Shown here piece after piece: positions 36,128 through 37,941 of a stretch of DNA of 37,941 nt. The stretch's first letter is position 1. Each line of letters starts with the position of its first letter. The notes beneath the pieces are model-generated. The model was not told where the DNA came from. It worked only from the letters and a program-made list of their open reading frames with translations, and searched no databases. The position numbers and the translations under genes were made by a program. The stretch is from assembly GCA_944375795.1 (NCBI GenBank), contig CALWAU010000055.1, forward strand, positions 1 to 37,941, in the 5' to 3' direction. The stretch comes from an uncultured Clostridia bacterium. Its GTDB lineage: Bacteria > Bacillota > Clostridia > Christensenellales > Borkfalkiaceae.

Positions 36128-37717
36128 ATGAAAAAAATCATTGCAGCGATTTTGTCGGTTGCCGTCTGCGCGTCCGTCTGTCTGTCGGCGGGCTGCGGCG
36201 GCACGGGAAATGTTTCGACGGACGAATTTGCTTATCGGACGGAGGAAAAGGCGGATTATATGGATTCTGTTTATTTGACCGATTATATCACCGCGCTCGG
36301 CGAGGAGGAACTGGCCGACTTTGCGGCGGAGGGAAATTCCAATCGACAGGGCACGGGTACCAAGGGCATCGCGGTATCCTCTTATTATACCACCAGGGTG
36401 AACGGAGAGGAGGCGTATACCTACATGGTATTTACGGCGGAGACCACGCCGCATTCCTTCGTGCTGCTCGACGTCTCGGAGGACCGCTTTGAAGGCGGAA
36501 AAACGCTGGAAATCGAGCTTTCTGCCACGTTCGACGTGGAAAAGGCGATCGTTTTGCCCGAAAAGCTGGGGGTCGAACCGACGGTGAGCGAGGGGCGCAC
36601 GGTGCGCTTTACGGTGTCCGATCACGGCACGTATACGCTGATCGTCAACGACGAAAGGGCGCCGCAAAACTCCTATACGCTCTTTGTCCGCCGTCCCGAG
36701 AAGGTGGAGGTTCCCTACGGGTATACCCTCATCGAATATAAGCCGGGCCTGCATTTCGTGGACGGCATCACGCTGACGAGCAATACGATTTTGTATCTGC
36801 ATGCGGGCGCTTTGCTCGTGGCGACGGGCGAGCCGGGGCCGGGCGCCGGGACCGGTACGGGCATCACGGGCTTCATCAACGCCTCCAATGCCGAAAACGT
36901 GAAGATCGTCGGGCACGGCGTCATCGATCTTTCGCGCATTCCCTGGGGGCAAAACCGCGGCATCTATATGAACGTCTGCAACAATGTCGAGATAGACGGG
37001 GTCACGCTCATCAACAGCGCCACCTGGTCGATGATGTATTCCTACTGCTCGGATCTGACCATCAGGGACTGCATCGTTTTCGGCTGTCGGCAAAACAGCG
37101 ACGGCTATGCCATCTGCAGCAGCCGCGACGTCGTGGTGTCCGATTGCTTCGCGCGTTCGGGGGACGACCTGTTCGAGGTAAAAACTTACGGGGACGTGGC
37201 GGAAAACATTCTCTTTGAAAACTGCATCGCCTGGCCGGACAACTGCCGCGGTTTCGGCATCATCCAGGAGACGAACAGCGATATCAAAGGGGTGACGTAC
37301 CGCAATTGCAGCCTGCTCTATCAGCTCAACGACTGGTCGGAGAAGATGGCGAGCTTCGTCATTACGGCGGGCGAAAGCGGGAACGTTTCCGAAATCCTCT
37401 TTGAAGATTGCGATTTGTTTTATTCCAGCGTCTATGCCATCCGTTTTTCGGTGGGCGCAAACGACGAGACGAGCGGCGTGTCCGATTTCAGCAACACCAT
37501 CACCGACGTCACCTTCCGCAATTGCGACTTCAAGTATCCCGCCAGCAGCCGCGGCATCGTCAAGTTCCGGAACGTGACGGACAATCCGTCCGCCATCAGC
37601 GGCATTCTCTTTGAAAACGTCACCTTCGGGGGCGTAAAACTCACTTCCTTTGCGGATCTGAACCCCACCTATGAAGGGTATTCGGCGGAAGAGACGCCCG
37701 CCGTTACGGTAAAATAA
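36128..37717 (+). CDS. Parallel beta-helix lipoprotein, GH28-like (paralogue)
   Basis: 529-residue lipoprotein (lipobox LSAGC, Cys23). An N-terminal beta domain (~80-200; AYTYMVFTAETTPHSFVLLD) is followed by a parallel beta-helix (~230-510). It shares the motif set of the 17.3-18.9 kb protein: NSDG (Asp325), SGDDLFEVKT (Asp346, Asp347) and CRGFGI where GH28 has GHG. The distance from the NSDG Asp to the first Asp of GDD is 21 residues in both. It starts four bases after the GH31 stop, as the last gene of the importer operon, and a terminator follows. Likely a surface enzyme or binding protein acting on the same glycan as the importer. Confidence 0.82.
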   Translation: MKKIIAAILSVAVCASVCLSAGCGGTGNVSTDEFAYRTEEKADYMDSVYLTDYITALGEEELADFAAEGNSNRQGTGTKGIAVSSYYTTRVNGEEAYTYMVFTAETTPHSFVLLDVSEDRFEGGKTLEIELSATFDVEKAIVLPEKLGVEPTVSEGRTVRFTVSDHGTYTLIVNDERAPQNSYTLFVRRPEKVEVPYGYTLIEYKPGLHFVDGITLTSNTILYLHAGALLVATGEPGPGAGTGTGITGFINASNAENVKIVGHGVIDLSRIPWGQNRGIYMNVCNNVEIDGVTLINSATWSMMYSYCSDLTIRDCIVFGCRQNSDGYAICSSRDVVVSDCFARSGDDLFEVKTYGDVAENILFENCIAWPDNCRGFGIIQETNSDIKGVTYRNCSLLYQLNDWSEKMASFVITAGESGNVSEILFEDCDLFYSSVYAIRFSVGANDETSGVSDFSNTITDVTFRNCDFKYPASSRGIVKFRNVTDNPSAISGILFENVTFGGVKLTSFADLNPTYEGYSAEETPAVTVK

Positions 37718-37736
37718 ACAGTAATCATTCAGCCGG

Positions 37737-37777
37737 CGGGCGGAAAGGGAGCGAAGTCTTTTTCCGCCCGTTTTTTC
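37737..37777 (+). terminator. Intrinsic terminator of the importer/GH31 operon
   Basis: CGGGCGGAAA (37737-37746) pairs with TTTCCGCCCG (37761-37770) over a 14-base loop, followed by TTTTTTC. Confidence 0.9.
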
Positions 37778-37906
37778 TGCGAAGTGCGGGAAACGGAAAA
37801 CGACAAAAAGGAAAAAGAAACGACAGGATTCGACAAATTAAGAGAAATTCAATGAAAATAAAACAAAATAATACAACGAGAAAATGAGAATAATGAAAAT
37901 ATTTTC

Positions 37907-37935
37907 TTTACAGACGCAAAAAATTGTAGTATAAT
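37907..37935 (+). promoter_or_regulatory. Promoter of a gene beyond the window
   Basis: TTTACA (37907-37912), 17-base spacer, TATAAT (37930-37935), in a 130-base A-rich stretch. Three CGACA repeats lie upstream at about 37800-37840. No coding start is visible before the window ends. Confidence 0.7.
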
Positions 37936-37941
37936 ATACCC

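Noticed and set aside
37780..37906. A-rich stretch with CGACA repeats as an origin or attachment site
   Set aside because: Too little sequence, no consensus DnaA boxes, and a normal promoter follows; it is most simply an upstream promoter region.

Overview
The window is GC-rich coding DNA (genes end to end, strong G/C third positions) punctuated by very AT-rich promoters with TATAAT boxes and intrinsic terminators. Purine-rich Shine-Dalgarno sequences, lipoprotein signal peptides, a PTS, WXG100-type small proteins and MsmEFG-type sugar importer genes point to a Gram-positive, anaerobic gut-type Clostridia. A GC-rich lineage such as the Christensenellales/Borkfalkiaceae group is my guess, made from gene style only. 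Nearly all genes are on the + strand; the one clear minus-strand gene is an AraC-type regulator at 27.6-28.4 kb.

Layout. 0-3.4 kb: the end of an ECF transporter S-component gene, an aldo/keto reductase with a ferredoxin-like tail, and a MalY/PatB-type PLP enzyme fused to a DUF1893 domain. 3.5-8.9 kb: a self-contained PTS operon with a beta-glucoside EIIBCA, a family 1 6-phospho-beta-glucosidase, HPr (carrying Gly where Gram-positive HPr has the regulatory Ser46) and enzyme I. 9.0-16.2 kb: a single promoter-to-terminator unit that looks like a reduced, atypical type VII (ESX-like) secretion locus. It holds a zinc-ribbon/LRR/coiled-coil membrane protein, an FtsK/SpoIIIE-type ATPase with three modules of which only the middle keeps Walker motifs, two WXG100-size proteins, a small unknown and a long coiled-coil protein.

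16.3-37.7 kb: a large glycan-utilisation region. It contains a broken LamG-like surface protein, two paralogous parallel-beta-helix lipoproteins related to glycoside hydrolase family 28, a 1021-residue surface protein with four copies of a ~190-residue domain I do not recognise (a fifth copy lies in a second surface protein at 32.4 kb), cytoplasmic GH3 and GH2 enzymes, the AraC regulator, an ABC sugar importer (binding protein, small Ig-like membrane protein, two permeases, no ATPase) and a GH31 enzyme. The likely flow is surface binding and trimming of a glycan, ABC uptake of oligosaccharides, and cytoplasmic cleavage by GH2/GH3/GH31.

Four places in this region (16.3, 19.1, 27.5 and 28.6 kb) carry related promoter-upstream sequences, which suggests a local regulon, possibly of the AraC protein. 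The most interesting candidates are the type VII-like cluster, the repeated surface domain, the four related promoters (one antisense to araC), and the C-terminal GCGS-membrane-basic tail shared by two surface proteins. No tRNA, rRNA, CRISPR array, transposase or phage gene was seen.
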